Shown here: positions 45,389 to 55,157 of the stretch, piece by piece | Numbering within the stretch: position 1 is the stretch's first letter | Layout of the letters: the number at the start of each line of letters is the position of its first letter | Source of the DNA: Butyricimonas paravirosa | Lineage (GTDB): Bacteria > Bacteroidota > Bacteroidia > Bacteroidales > Marinifilaceae | Assembly (NCBI RefSeq): GCF_032878955.1 | Contig: NZ_CP043839.1 | Coordinates: forward strand, 930,001-994,000 | Reading direction: 5' to 3' | DNA: 64,000 bases | Program-made: the position numbers and the translations under genes | The notes under the pieces: generated by a model | The model's input: only the letters and a program-made list of their open reading frames with translations | Databases searched by the model: none | What the model was told of the DNA's origin: nothing

Positions 45389-48300
45389 TTAGAAACTAAT
45401 ATTTAAGCCTAATGAATACGTCCTCACGATCGGTTGAGATCCCGTCGCGACTTCCGGATCCACACCTTTATAATCTTTACTCACAATAATAAAAGGATTG
45501 CTCACACCTGCCGTTAGCGCCAAATGAGTCAAGTACAATTGTTTTACTATTTTCTCCGGAAAAGTATAACTTAAGGAGATATTATTGCAACGGAAAAAAG
45601 AACCGTCAACAACACGTATGTCACTGTAATTATACATCCGGTAAAGATATTCAGATGCAACGACACAATCCCTTGGGGTACTGCTCAAACCGGCAGAAGG
45701 AAATGTCGGAATATTTGTTCTATCTTCATCCCCGGCATTTTTCCAACGACCTAGTAATTCCTTTGACAAATTTGAATAAGCACTCGGAGCATCATTCACC
45801 ATAGATTCCGGGAACAACGCTTCCAGAAAACGTTTACTTCCAATATTCACGTTAAAAGAAGCAGCCAAAGTTAATGTCTTGTATCGCAAAGAGGTTGATA
45901 TTCCACCTGCAAAATCAGGCTCCAGCGTTCCGGAATATTTCATAAAAGCAGTTGCATCTTTTATACCTTCTGGCAACTCTTCTATCGTCGGGATATAAAA
46001 CGTGGGACGTCCTTCATTCGTCAAGCCTGTAAATTCGAACGTCCAGATGGAAGACACCGCATACCCCTCTTTCGCTAAACGTCCACTGGCAGCCGAACGC
46101 CAATTTTTATTTTGTTCGGTCTTCGAGTCCATCTTGTTGTAATTCTTAGACGTGTTAAAAGATAAATTCCACAAGAAATTCTTGGTTCTCACAAGCGTCA
46201 TGTTCACATTTAATTCCCAACCTTTATTATGCAAGTCCCCCCCGTTAATAGGCATTGAACTCACGCCATATTCATAAGCAACTTCTTTATTTAGAATGAC
46301 ATCTTCTGTTTTCTTATTATAATACTCGGCCGTAAGCATCAATCGATTTTTCAATAAGCCAATATCAATTCCCAGATTTACCGTTTTTGTTTTTTCCCAT
46401 CTCAAATCCCCGTAAGGTAATGATTTCACTTTCAACTGGTACTCTTTCGTGTAATACTCTAACCCGGATATTTGTGCCACTAAATTAGGACCATAATTTT
46501 CCGCCACGTTTCCTTGCCAACCATACGTTGCACGAAAACTTAGTTCATTAAAAAAATTCTGGGTCTGCATCCACGATTCATTCGTCACATGCCACACTCC
46601 CCCTATAGACCATGTTGGTAGGAAACGATGTTTTGTATCTTGCCCAAAACGATTCGACGCATCACTCCGGATACTACCCGTCACCACGTAACGTTCTGAA
46701 AAAGAATAAGTCAACGATCCGAAATAAGACATATAATTTGACTTTTTATCAACAATGTTTTTTTTCATGGATAAATATATCGGATTATCGAACTTCGCTG
46801 TTCCTGAAGTATACTGTAACGGAGGTAATGTCACCGTTTTACCCCTATCCGGAAAATACCCGTAAGTCGTTTCACTCGTACCATCATATTTTGAACTCCG
46901 ACACTCGACTCCGGCAAACACTCCCAACCGATGCTTCTCCCCAAACACATGATCGTAAGCAATCGTATTTCTCCACGTCAACGTTAAATTTTGATCGTTC
47001 GTCGTGTTCAATTCTCCACCATGAGGTAATTGCGAAGACTTATATTCCGTGGATTCCGACCCGAAAAGGCCATAATCATATCCTCTTTTATTCGCGATAT
47101 AAAAACTACGTTCCGAAGCGTATGATTCTCCCGTTGTACCACTATATGCCAACCCTAAAAGCGTCTCGAAATTCAACCCGCTCATAATCGTATAACGAAG
47201 GCCCACCGTGGTCCCCAAACTCTTTTTATGATTCTTATTTCCCGTGTTGTCCAACTCGTTCAGGACATTATAAGACATCATCTTCGTGTTCGTTTTAGAG
47301 GGATAGAAAAAATATGTACCATCCTCGTTAAAACAAGGTATTGCCCGACTCGTTGTTCTAGCATACTGGTAAGGATTCACTTGATAAAACCCATCTGTTT
47401 TAGTATAATCCCCGTTTAATTGTGCATTGACAATAATTTTATCTCCCAAACGAAAAGTCATTTTCATCAACGAACTATAAGAACGCAGGTCATTCCCTTT
47501 GGCAGCCCCCTTATTATCTTTCACACTTAAAGACCAATAATAATCCACCTTATCCGTCCCCCCGGAAATACTCAAACTATGACTATGATTAAAAGGGTTA
47601 CGATACAGCAAATCAAACCAATCCGTGTTTACCGACTCCAAGTATTTCACCTCCGCGTCAAACATGTCATACGTGATCTCTTTATTCAAATATTTTTTCA
47701 AGACGCCTTCATACCCGACTTCCTCCAACGTTCGCCCGTTATACACAACCCTATTACTATAGATTTCCCGCGACGCATCAATTCGTTCTTTCGAGTTCAT
47801 CAAATGCATCTTATCATACGTCAAGCGCGAACTGATTGAAAAATTACCGCTGTAATTTACAGACATCCGCCCTTGAGTACCCTTTCTTGTTGTAATCACG
47901 ATCACCCCGTTGGCCGCTTTTACTCCATAAAGAACTGTTGCCGAGGCATCCTTCAACACGGTGATATTTTCAATATCATTGGGATTCAACCAACTAATCG
48001 CATTACCCACAAAATCCCGAACCATATCAAAATTATCACTAGATATCGCCCCTGTAGATGAAAACTCCTGAGCTTTAAAAGGTAACGGATCCTCTTGAAT
48101 AATCCCGTCCACTACCCAGACAGGCTCTTGATTCCCTAATAACGTGGATGTCCCCCGGACACGAACTTTTTGACGAGATCCCACCAATCCACTCGTGTTG
48201 TTCACCACCGTGCCGGCAAGCTTTCCCTGTAACATTTGTTCAAGACTATTCGTTCCATCGAAAAACAACTCATCCCGGTTGATTCTCTGGGCAGATCCCA

Positions 48301-48967
48301 CCATATCGGTTTTACGAATATTTTGATAACCGGTAACGACAACCTCTTCCACGGTTTTTAAATCCTCTTCCATCATTACATTGATTACCTCTTCCCCCGT
48401 GTACCGAATTTCTTGTTGTTTCATCCCCATAAATGAAAACACCAAGACCGCCTTTTCTTGTTGAGGAACAAAAATAGAGTAGTAGCCCTTGTGGTCAGTT
48501 GTCACTCCCGTAGTTGTTCCTTTTATCAAAACGGTCACACCGGGCAATCCCACACTGTCAACTCCGGACACTTGTCCCCGGACTAGAACCATTTTCTTTC
48601 CTTGATCATTTCCACTAGCACGCCGGATAACGATATGCTTATCTCGAATCTCATACACTAAATCCGATCCTTTCAGACAAGTTTCTAAAATCTCACGAAC
48701 CGTGGTATTTTCGAACTTGTAATCTTTCAATCCAATCTTCTGTAATTCTTGCGAATTATACACGAAAGAATAATCACTATTTTTCTCGATACTAAGAAAA
48801 ACAGTACTCACGGGTACGTTCGTGAACTCAAATGAGAACCTTTTCTCTTGGGAGAAAACGTGTACCGGCATATTGACAAGGCAGATTAACATCAAGAGCC
48901 TCGTGAGCCCTTTTAAAAATCTCCATTTTTCTGGCAGATAATACCTGCATTTTCCATTTTTTTCCAT
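45389..48967 (-). CDS. SusC/RagA TonB-dependent receptor with STN domain, locus 3
   Basis: About 1192 residues starting MEKNGKCRYYLPEKW. Signal segment (LTRLLMLICLVNMPVHVFSQ), STN module (about 45-115, VPVSTVFLSIEKNSDY), carboxypeptidase-regulatory-like domain (GVTVLIKGTTTGVTTDHKG), plug (VVVTGYQNIRKTDMVGS, VRVRGTSTL, ANGVIVITTRKG) and barrel ending SLGLNISF. It is closest to RagA-like receptors with the FecR input module. The TTG at 48982 is an unlikely start. Imports an unidentified ligand with SusD. Confidence 0.94.
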   Translation of the reverse strand: MEKNGKCRYYLPEKWRFLKGLTRLLMLICLVNMPVHVFSQEKRFSFEFTNVPVSTVFLSIEKNSDYSFVYNSQELQKIGLKDYKFENTTVREILETCLKGSDLVYEIRDKHIVIRRASGNDQGKKMVLVRGQVSGVDSVGLPGVTVLIKGTTTGVTTDHKGYYSIFVPQQEKAVLVFSFMGMKQQEIRYTGEEVINVMMEEDLKTVEEVVVTGYQNIRKTDMVGSAQRINRDELFFDGTNSLEQMLQGKLAGTVVNNTSGLVGSRQKVRVRGTSTLLGNQEPVWVVDGIIQEDPLPFKAQEFSSTGAISSDNFDMVRDFVGNAISWLNPNDIENITVLKDASATVLYGVKAANGVIVITTRKGTQGRMSVNYSGNFSISSRLTYDKMHLMNSKERIDASREIYSNRVVYNGRTLEEVGYEGVLKKYLNKEITYDMFDAEVKYLESVNTDWFDLLYRNPFNHSHSLSISGGTDKVDYYWSLSVKDNKGAAKGNDLRSYSSLMKMTFRLGDKIIVNAQLNGDYTKTDGFYQVNPYQYARTTSRAIPCFNEDGTYFFYPSKTNTKMMSYNVLNELDNTGNKNHKKSLGTTVGLRYTIMSGLNFETLLGLAYSGTTGESYASERSFYIANKRGYDYGLFGSESTEYKSSQLPHGGELNTTNDQNLTLTWRNTIAYDHVFGEKHRLGVFAGVECRSSKYDGTSETTYGYFPDRGKTVTLPPLQYTSGTAKFDNPIYLSMKKNIVDKKSNYMSYFGSLTYSFSERYVVTGSIRSDASNRFGQDTKHRFLPTWSIGGVWHVTNESWMQTQNFFNELSFRATYGWQGNVAENYGPNLVAQISGLEYYTKEYQLKVKSLPYGDLRWEKTKTVNLGIDIGLLKNRLMLTAEYYNKKTEDVILNKEVAYEYGVSSMPINGGDLHNKGWELNVNMTLVRTKNFLWNLSFNTSKNYNKMDSKTEQNKNWRSAASGRLAKEGYAVSSIWTFEFTGLTNEGRPTFYIPTIEELPEGIKDATAFMKYSGTLEPDFAGGISTSLRYKTLTLAASFNVNIGSKRFLEALFPESMVNDAPSAYSNLSKELLGRWKNAGDEDRTNIPTFPSAGLSSTPRDCVVASEYLYRMYNYSDIRVVDGSFFRCNNISLSYTFPEKIVKQLYLTHLALTAGVSNPFIIVSKDYKGVDPEVATGSQPIVRTYSLGLNISF

Positions 48968-49007
48968 AAATTTGTAATTCAATTATTTAGTAATTAATAA
49001 ATACTCT

Positions 49008-49036
49008 CGGGGAATTTGGGTGGAGCCTATTCCCCG
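49008..49036 (-). terminator. Hairpin between fecR and susC (attenuator candidate), locus 3
   Basis: CGGGGAAT (49008-49015) pairs perfectly with ATTCCCCG (49029-49036) around a 13-base loop. It lies between the fecR stop at 49044 and the susC start. No T-run follows on the minus strand. Confidence 0.5.
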
Positions 49037-49043
49037 TGGTATT

Positions 49044-50207
49044 TTATCGGCTAATTTCTGTCACCGTGATCGCTCGCCCTTTTCGAGAGAAACAAACATC
49101 TCCGGTATCAGATAATATATCCAAGAGAACATTAATATCATCATACTTCTTTAATCTCGCTGTCAATCGCAAGTTCGTCACCGTGGCATTAGTAAAGAAA
49201 CAATCAAAATCATACCATTGGGACAATTCATCCATGATATCACCCAAAGTCGCTTGGTTAAATGTAAAATAACCATCCTTCCATGAAGTAAAATAGGCTG
49301 TTTCCACGTCTTCCACTGTTGTCCCTCGCTCATCAATAATAACTTGTTGTCCCGGATAAATTACATACGATTTATTCATGGAGTCACACACGGCCACGCG
49401 CCCCTGAACCAACGTTGTCAGATTAGCTTTCCCCTCGTAATCCCGAACTCCGAACTCCGTCCCCAACACGGTTATTGTCGATCGAGAAGTTTTCACTATA
49501 AACGGGGCCTTTTCATCATGAACCACGTCAAAATAAGCCTCACCACTCAATTCGACCTGTCGTTCATCTCCAACAAATCTTTCCGGATAACGCAATTTAG
49601 AACCCGCGTTCAACCAGACTTTCGTTCCGTCTGATAGAACCAGTTGAAATTCTGCCCTAGGAGGAATTTCCATTGTATTATATGCTAACTGAATCGACGA
49701 ATCCCCCTCGATACTCTCGTAAGTAACTCCTTTATCACTCGCAACTCGAATACGAGTTATATCACTTTGTAATAATGTATCTTGTTTATCTAACAGTATT
49801 TGCTCTCCCGTTGATAACGTCAAAAGTGCCTTATTCGTACCGCCCGAAATAACCCCTTGATCAATCTCTGATTTTACACCAGCCTCCTGGCCTTTATACA
49901 GCATAACACTACACACCACAACAAGAACAGCAATAGAAGCGACAAGAGAAAGTTGCCACACTCGTTTAAACCTCCGATCATGCGTCCGTTTTCTAGATTT
50001 AACCTGATTAAACGCTTTCTCTATATTCAATTCCTTCCGTACCCGTACTTGCAAATCAAAATTTGTTTCATCCAGCAATGAAACAAACAAACGTTTATTC
50101 TCATCAGACTCATTTTGCCACTCGTCCAACCGGACAATTTGCTCCGGGGTCGCATTCCCCTTTATGAATGCAACAATAATATCCGCAATTTCAAAACCTT
50201 TATCCAT
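49044..50207 (-). CDS. FecR family anti-sigma factor, locus 3
   Basis: 387 residues starting MDKGFEIADIIVAFI. The cytoplasmic part (1-80), one transmembrane helix (about 80-100, LSLVASIAVLVVVCSVM) and the FecR core (MEIPPRAEFQLVLSDG, LNAGSKLRYPERFVG, VLGTEFGVRDYEGK, YPGQQVIIDERG), then the STN-like tail ending AITVTEISR. Intact. It is divergent from its probable sigma gene and reads into susC on the minus strand. The in-frame codons up to 50279 precede a better ATG and are omitted. Confidence 0.94.
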   Translation of the reverse strand: MDKGFEIADIIVAFIKGNATPEQIVRLDEWQNESDENKRLFVSLLDETNFDLQVRVRKELNIEKAFNQVKSRKRTHDRRFKRVWQLSLVASIAVLVVVCSVMLYKGQEAGVKSEIDQGVISGGTNKALLTLSTGEQILLDKQDTLLQSDITRIRVASDKGVTYESIEGDSSIQLAYNTMEIPPRAEFQLVLSDGTKVWLNAGSKLRYPERFVGDERQVELSGEAYFDVVHDEKAPFIVKTSRSTITVLGTEFGVRDYEGKANLTTLVQGRVAVCDSMNKSYVIYPGQQVIIDERGTTVEDVETAYFTSWKDGYFTFNQATLGDIMDELSQWYDFDCFFTNATVTNLRLTARLKKYDDINVLLDILSDTGDVCFSRKGRAITVTEISR

Positions 50208-50287
50208 ACTTTTTGTTCCCTGTTTATATAAGGACTCATAACTCGGGAAAGAGTGGTAAAAGAATTCAGAAAAAATCACGCGTTCTC

Positions 50288-50317
50288 TTGCATAAATATA
50301 AAAAAACTCTAAATTTG
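50288..50317 (+). promoter_or_regulatory. Primary promoter of sigma gene, locus 3
   Basis: TTG (50288-50290), 19 bp, then TAAATTTG (50310-50317): a full match to the Bacteroidota TTG-N19-TAnnTTTG promoter. The sigma ATG is 37 bp downstream. Confidence 0.7.
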
Positions 50318-50354
50318 TCTCACACTAAACCGATTCGTGGTGGAATAATTTGAT

Positions 50355-50912
50355 ATGGATGACATTCGTAACATATACAAGGAAGAGGAATATAAAATTC
50401 TATTTAAAGAATTTTATCCATCACTCGTGCAATTTGCCTTCCATTACATTAATAATCACGAAGCAGCAGAAGACATCGTGCAAGAGATATTCGTCTACTT
50501 GTGGGAAAAACAAATTCATTTCGAAAATGAACTAATTATTCGAACCTATTTATACCGTTCTGTTCGCAATAAATGTTTTACTTATCTCCGAAATCTTAAA
50601 ATTCAACAACATCACGAAAGAGAAATCACGAATAACTGGCAAGAACAAGAAGAACCTATCGTACTAAATAATCTCATTCAAGAAGAAGTATACCGTCAAC
50701 TACTCGCCTCTATTGATGAATTGCCGCCACAATGCAAAAAAATTTGTATGCTCACATTAGAAGGCAAAAAACCTTCTGAAATAGCAGGAGAATTAGGATT
50801 AGCCGTGGATACCGTGAAGAAACAAAAACAAATTGCACTGAAACGCCTTCAAGATAAACTGGGAATTCTATTTCTCTTATATCCCATGCTATACACACAT
50901 TTTACATCATAA
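50355..50912 (+). CDS. ECF RNA polymerase sigma-70 factor, locus 3
   Basis: 185 residues starting MDDIRNIYKEEEYKILF. Region 2 (AAEDIVQEIFVYLWEKQ) and region 4 (LTLEGKKPSEIAGELGLAVDTVKKQKQIALKRL) are clear. It lies between the third and fourth SusCD regions, on the plus strand, divergent from fecR with about 145 bp between them. In the other two loci sigma and fecR share one strand. It likely serves the locus 3 susC and, possibly, the locus 4 operon, whose own regulators are not in the window. Confidence 0.93.
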   Translation: MDDIRNIYKEEEYKILFKEFYPSLVQFAFHYINNHEAAEDIVQEIFVYLWEKQIHFENELIIRTYLYRSVRNKCFTYLRNLKIQQHHEREITNNWQEQEEPIVLNNLIQEEVYRQLLASIDELPPQCKKICMLTLEGKKPSEIAGELGLAVDTVKKQKQIALKRLQDKLGILFLLYPMLYTHFTS

Positions 50913-50920
50913 AATAAGAT

Positions 50921-50950
50921 TTCCCGATTCAACCTACGTCAAATCGGGAA
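50921..50950. terminator. Bidirectional hairpin between convergent genes
   Basis: TTCCCGATT pairs perfectly with AATCGGGAA (50942-50950) around a 12-base loop, 8 bp past the sigma stop and 21 bp before the convergent TlpA stop. Confidence 0.65.
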
Positions 50951-50970
50951 CCTTGTATTGAGTAGAAAAA

Positions 50971-52059
50971 TTACTCTCGATTCATATTATCCAATTCCAT
51001 CTTGAAAACCCAAGAGAACAATTCATGTTTAGCAGCCACATGCCAAGCATTCACGATCTTTCCTTCCTTATCAATTAAAATATACCGGGGAATTCCTGTC
51101 AAACAATAATCTTTCGTGAAATTATCTTTCTCTTTATTGATGATCAAATGAGGAATCTTACCGGAATATTTTTTCTCTTTTAAGAATTTTAACCAACGAG
51201 ATTTAGCCTCTATTCCATCATCAGATATGGTCAATAACACCAAATCCTTCTGATCCTTATATTGATCCCTCAAAGCCATGAAATAAGGCAACCCCTCAAC
51301 ACATCCACCACACCAAGTAGCCCAAACATCAACAAACACCATTTTACCCCTAAACTCGGAAAGTTTCACCATTTTACCAAATTCATCTTCCATCTCGAAA
51401 TCGGGAGCCATCTCCCCCACTCGTACCGGATAATATTGTGCTTTTAATTCATGCGCCTTTTGAATTGTTGACTCAGTTTTGGAACAAAGCTCAATATCTT
51501 CTATCACTCCTTGAATCGCATCCGTGTATCCATTTTGTTTTAATGTTGACACTAATGCTGTCAGCACATAAGGATTACGAATTTTTTCACTCTTTATATT
51601 ATACAAAACATAAGTAGCTCGATCTAACTCTGATAAATCTGGCATAAATAATCGGAAATAACCATTTAACAAATTAGCCACGTCGATATCATCAAGCAAT
51701 TCCAGACTTGGAGAATCCAGATCCACCCCCTTAATTCTTTTTGATAACTCATCTTTTAAACCTTTATCTCCAGTTTCAAACACGTAACTTCCTAAACTCC
51801 ATAACAACCCTTTAGCTTGAATCAATCGAGCTTTTTCTTTCGCCTCTTTACTTTCAATAGAATCTATAACCAGTCCAACGTACTTTTCTACCTCGTTTAT
51901 TTTCTGAAGTAATTCATCCGTATTCAAGTCTCTCGGGATTAAACGGTATACCTTATCTACTCGTTCCAGTAAAGCCTTATCATTTTCTTGTGCGAAACAA
52001 GTAGATCCTACCCCCAAGTAAATGATAATGCTAGCTAAAATTATATTTATAACTTTCAT
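50971..52059 (-). CDS. TlpA-family thioredoxin with CGGC centre, locus 4
   Basis: 362 residues: signal peptide ending TCFAQ, helical N-terminal region (about 30-210), thioredoxin fold with WATWCGGC near residue 251 and intact cis-proline TGIPRYILID. The active-site pair is C-G-G-C rather than the usual C-G-P-C, which normally shifts the redox potential. It shares its helical region with the proteins at 40091 and 40768. Periplasmic and soluble by its signal. It is the last gene of the fourth operon, 7 bp after the previous TlpA gene. Confidence 0.9.
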   Translation of the reverse strand: MKVINIILASIIIYLGVGSTCFAQENDKALLERVDKVYRLIPRDLNTDELLQKINEVEKYVGLVIDSIESKEAKEKARLIQAKGLLWSLGSYVFETGDKGLKDELSKRIKGVDLDSPSLELLDDIDVANLLNGYFRLFMPDLSELDRATYVLYNIKSEKIRNPYVLTALVSTLKQNGYTDAIQGVIEDIELCSKTESTIQKAHELKAQYYPVRVGEMAPDFEMEDEFGKMVKLSEFRGKMVFVDVWATWCGGCVEGLPYFMALRDQYKDQKDLVLLTISDDGIEAKSRWLKFLKEKKYSGKIPHLIINKEKDNFTKDYCLTGIPRYILIDKEGKIVNAWHVAAKHELFSWVFKMELDNMNRE

Positions 52060-52066
52060 AACTTAT

Positions 52067-53155
52067 TTATTTTTGTAGCAACTCCAAAATTTTCTCTCGT
52101 AAACTGTTTCTACGGATATTCTTGGCAACAATATTACCATCTTTATCCAGTAACACGATAAATGGTATCGCCTGAATACCAAATAACTTACGAATTTCGG
52201 ATTTAGACCAACCGTTATCATCCCGAACACTGATCCATGGGATTTGCTCCTCTTCACAAGCCTTTTTCCATTTTTCTACAGAATCATCCAATGAGATACT
52301 CATAAAGCGAACTCCCTGATCTTTAAATTCAGCATATTGCTCCCGCAAATTTTTCATCTCTTGCCGACAAGGACCACACCAAGAAGCCCAGAAATCAAGA
52401 ACCATGATTCCACCTTTCTGAGAAGCCATTGAAACTTTATTACCAGACTCATCCGTTGCCGTGAAATCCGGACAAGGAACACCTAATGCAGAAATAGCCA
52501 ACGCCTCTGTCTGTTGTTTCAACAAACGCCCATAAAATGAAGCTTGAATTTTTGGAGTAAGCAAGTCATACAACTCCTTTCCCTTCTCGTAACTTTCTTC
52601 TTTCACAATTCCCGAAATATAGGCAGAATACATGTTATCCGGATGTTGTTTAACAAAATTACGGGTCAATTCAAAACGTTTATCATCCATTTTTAATGCT
52701 TGAGTCATTTTTTCATCTGCTGCTTTTTGATCACCCGCATCCAACAACTCTTTATACTCATTAATCAATTGATTAAATTCTTTGTAATATCCCTCTTGGA
52801 CAAGTTTGTCATATTCTGCAGCTAAATTATTTGCCGGAGACCCTTTTATATGCTTATCACTTAACGCCGAATAAGGGCAATAAATTTCCATATTCGTACC
52901 ATCCATAAAGAAATAAGTCTGACGTCGGTTCACTTTCAATATAACTTGTCTAGGTTCATCCAATTCTCCCTTCAACTCAAATTTTCCCCCCTCCAAATTA
53001 GTCTTGTATAAAACTATCGAACTATCTCCTGGAGTCATCAAGAAAACGGTACCATATTTCACGCCCTCGATGTTTCCTTTCAGACTAAATTGATAACGTG
53101 ATGATTGAGAACAACCCACGCAACAAATTACTAAAAAAGCAATAAATAATCTCAT
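52067..53155 (-). CDS. TlpA-family thioredoxin lipoprotein (DUF4369-type), locus 4
   Basis: 362 residues with a lipoprotein signal ending CVGC. DUF4369-like beta domain (about 20-115), helical linker, thioredoxin fold with WASWCGPC near residue 261 and cis-proline in AIPFIVLLD. It is a close paralogue of the protein at 41885 (long shared runs around the CxxC). The pair with the following CGGC protein repeats the gene order at the end of locus 3. Membrane-anchored periplasmic oxidoreductase, target unknown. Confidence 0.9.
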   Translation of the reverse strand: MRLFIAFLVICCVGCSQSSRYQFSLKGNIEGVKYGTVFLMTPGDSSIVLYKTNLEGGKFELKGELDEPRQVILKVNRRQTYFFMDGTNMEIYCPYSALSDKHIKGSPANNLAAEYDKLVQEGYYKEFNQLINEYKELLDAGDQKAADEKMTQALKMDDKRFELTRNFVKQHPDNMYSAYISGIVKEESYEKGKELYDLLTPKIQASFYGRLLKQQTEALAISALGVPCPDFTATDESGNKVSMASQKGGIMVLDFWASWCGPCRQEMKNLREQYAEFKDQGVRFMSISLDDSVEKWKKACEEEQIPWISVRDDNGWSKSEIRKLFGIQAIPFIVLLDKDGNIVAKNIRRNSLREKILELLQK

Positions 53156-53191
53156 AACTCATTCATTTTAATTTTACCCAATCCTCAACAC

Positions 53192-54019
53192 TTATTCTTC
53201 ACCCATCTCTATCAGCATCTTTTTCCCCTCAAAATTATCCTTCCATTTGGCAATCATGTCAACAAAGGTACTATTATCATTCTTCTCAACAACCAGATTC
53301 ATGATATCAAGAATTTTGGTACATTGCTCTAAATTACTCTCTTCCAAGATATAATTCACCATACTTCCAAGAATTACCCCATCAAACATCGTTTCCAAAT
53401 CAAGCACGCCATTACCAGCCTTTTCTTTTTGGGAAGCTTCCGATTCAACAAACATATTTTCAAAAGCACCAATCATACCCGTTATATCCTTAACCTGCCA
53501 GTATTGCCACATTTCAATGGTTTGCCGTCTTACATTAGAAACCGGAATACCAGACTTCCTTAAGGCTGTTTGTAGGGAACTACAATCCATAATGGGACCT
53601 TTCCCATCTTCACGTTCCTTCATAATCACTTGAAACAAATCCATTTTACAGACATGATCTATTTTCTCCACAATTTTATCAGCCTGTTCTTCCGTGAAAG
53701 AAAGTTTGTCCCAATTTTCAATAATATCGACAATGGTTTTCGTATTCATGTGAGTTATATATTCCACGAAATCCGATAAATTTCCACCGGAGTAACGCTC
53801 ATTTAATGGTAATACCATTAAATACTCATCCACTACATCATTCAATATTTCGGTCTGTCCGTCAGCCTTTAACGCCTCGATATATTCTTTTAGGAACTTT
53901 TGGTCTCGATTACCTTTATCATACTCGACTTTTTGCTGTTCGGTTACCCTATTCTGAGCCCAAACGGGTTGTCCTACCATGATACAACACAAAAACACAA
54001 ACCATACAATTTTTTTCAT
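53192..54019 (-). CDS. Secreted helical protein of unknown function
   Basis: 275 residues. A signal peptide (MKKIVWFVFLCCIMVGQPVWAQ) is followed by an almost wholly helical chain with many charged residues (EYDKGNRDQKFLKEYIEALK, LEQCTKILDIMNLVVEKN). The start resembles the tetratricopeptide-like N-terminal regions that precede thioredoxin folds in some TlpA proteins, but no thioredoxin part follows. No catalytic motif seen. It lies between two TlpA genes (24 and 36 bp away), so it probably acts with them. Confidence 0.7.
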   Translation of the reverse strand: MKKIVWFVFLCCIMVGQPVWAQNRVTEQQKVEYDKGNRDQKFLKEYIEALKADGQTEILNDVVDEYLMVLPLNERYSGGNLSDFVEYITHMNTKTIVDIIENWDKLSFTEEQADKIVEKIDHVCKMDLFQVIMKEREDGKGPIMDCSSLQTALRKSGIPVSNVRRQTIEMWQYWQVKDITGMIGAFENMFVESEASQKEKAGNGVLDLETMFDGVILGSMVNYILEESNLEQCTKILDIMNLVVEKNDNSTFVDMIAKWKDNFEGKKMLIEMGEE

Positions 54020-54043
54020 ACCAGTTACTATTTTTGTTCGTTA

Positions 54044-55141
54044 TTATTTTTGCAAGGTCATATCAATCAATGCCTCAAAATCCTTACCGGGAGTCGGGGC
54101 ATAGACGGAAACAATTTTTCCTTCTTTATCAATCAAGAAATAACGAGGTATCCCTGTAATATTATAATCTTTCTGAAAGGTACACTCTCCTTTGGAAGCC
54201 AACAAATTTGTCATACCCATCAGTTTCAAACGAGGCAATGCATATTTCCAGCTATTATAAGCCCCTTTATCATCTATTGAAATGGTAATAAAGACAATAT
54301 CATCACGATCCTTATATTTTCCAGCCATTTCCATGTACTTGGGTAGTTTAGCAATACATCCTCCACACCAGGTTGCCCACACATCAATCACTAAAACTTT
54401 ACCTTTGTAATCTGATAAAGAATATTCTTTACCCCTAAAATCTTTCAATGTAAATGCCGGAGCTACATTTCCTTGTTTCAAGTGTTCGTAACTCTTGTAC
54501 AATCCATTAATCTCATCCTTTAATGCTCCTTCCGGCATATTTTTATCAAATAACGGACGAATCTCATCCAAACCTTTCGTGTATCCGTTATAACGGAAAA
54601 CTGATCTCAGGCATGACAAATAAGCTAACGACAACTCCGGATTATTCAATTCAAGAATCTGACGGTATCTCTGATAATCATATTTATTACCAATCGTTTC
54701 CACGGTAGTATTAAACCACATACTTCCCCAAGCTTGATCCACGGGAGCACCTTCGGCAACAGCCTTCAGTCCGAAATAGTCCTCAATCACATATTCCAAA
54801 CTAGTACAGTTCACAAACTCTTTCGTCGATAAATCCACTCCTTTCAATAGTTTTTTAATCTCGGAAGATTTTAATTGAGCATCTTTTCCTTCATCATACA
54901 GATCTGCAGCCCGGCGAATTGCCTGCGCACCATTCTCCTGTTCGGCCTCTACAGCTGCATTATTTGCTTTTAGGTAACGTATAATCTGATCCCGCTGAGC
55001 TAAGATTGCTTTGATCGCTCCTTTTTCCGGAAGTTGGAACTCATTCCACGCTTTTATCACGTACTCTTTTGGTGATTCGGCCTGTTGTGCCATTCCACTC
55101 AAAGACACGAACAACAAAAATATAATTCCTGCTATTTTCAT
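54044..55141 (-). CDS. TlpA-family thioredoxin with CGGC centre, locus 4
   Basis: 365 residues: signal peptide ending GMAQ, a helical N-terminal region (about 25-220), and a thioredoxin fold with WATWCGGC near residue 260 and cis-proline TGIPRYFLID. It has the same C-G-G-C centre as the protein at 50971 but a distinct helical part, so the two are divergent paralogues. Likely periplasmic. It follows the fused aspartyl protease/thioredoxin gene by 16 bp. Confidence 0.9.
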   Translation of the reverse strand: MKIAGIIFLLFVSLSGMAQQAESPKEYVIKAWNEFQLPEKGAIKAILAQRDQIIRYLKANNAAVEAEQENGAQAIRRAADLYDEGKDAQLKSSEIKKLLKGVDLSTKEFVNCTSLEYVIEDYFGLKAVAEGAPVDQAWGSMWFNTTVETIGNKYDYQRYRQILELNNPELSLAYLSCLRSVFRYNGYTKGLDEIRPLFDKNMPEGALKDEINGLYKSYEHLKQGNVAPAFTLKDFRGKEYSLSDYKGKVLVIDVWATWCGGCIAKLPKYMEMAGKYKDRDDIVFITISIDDKGAYNSWKYALPRLKLMGMTNLLASKGECTFQKDYNITGIPRYFLIDKEGKIVSVYAPTPGKDFEALIDMTLQK

Positions 55142-55157
55142 AATCTATTGTTGTTAA

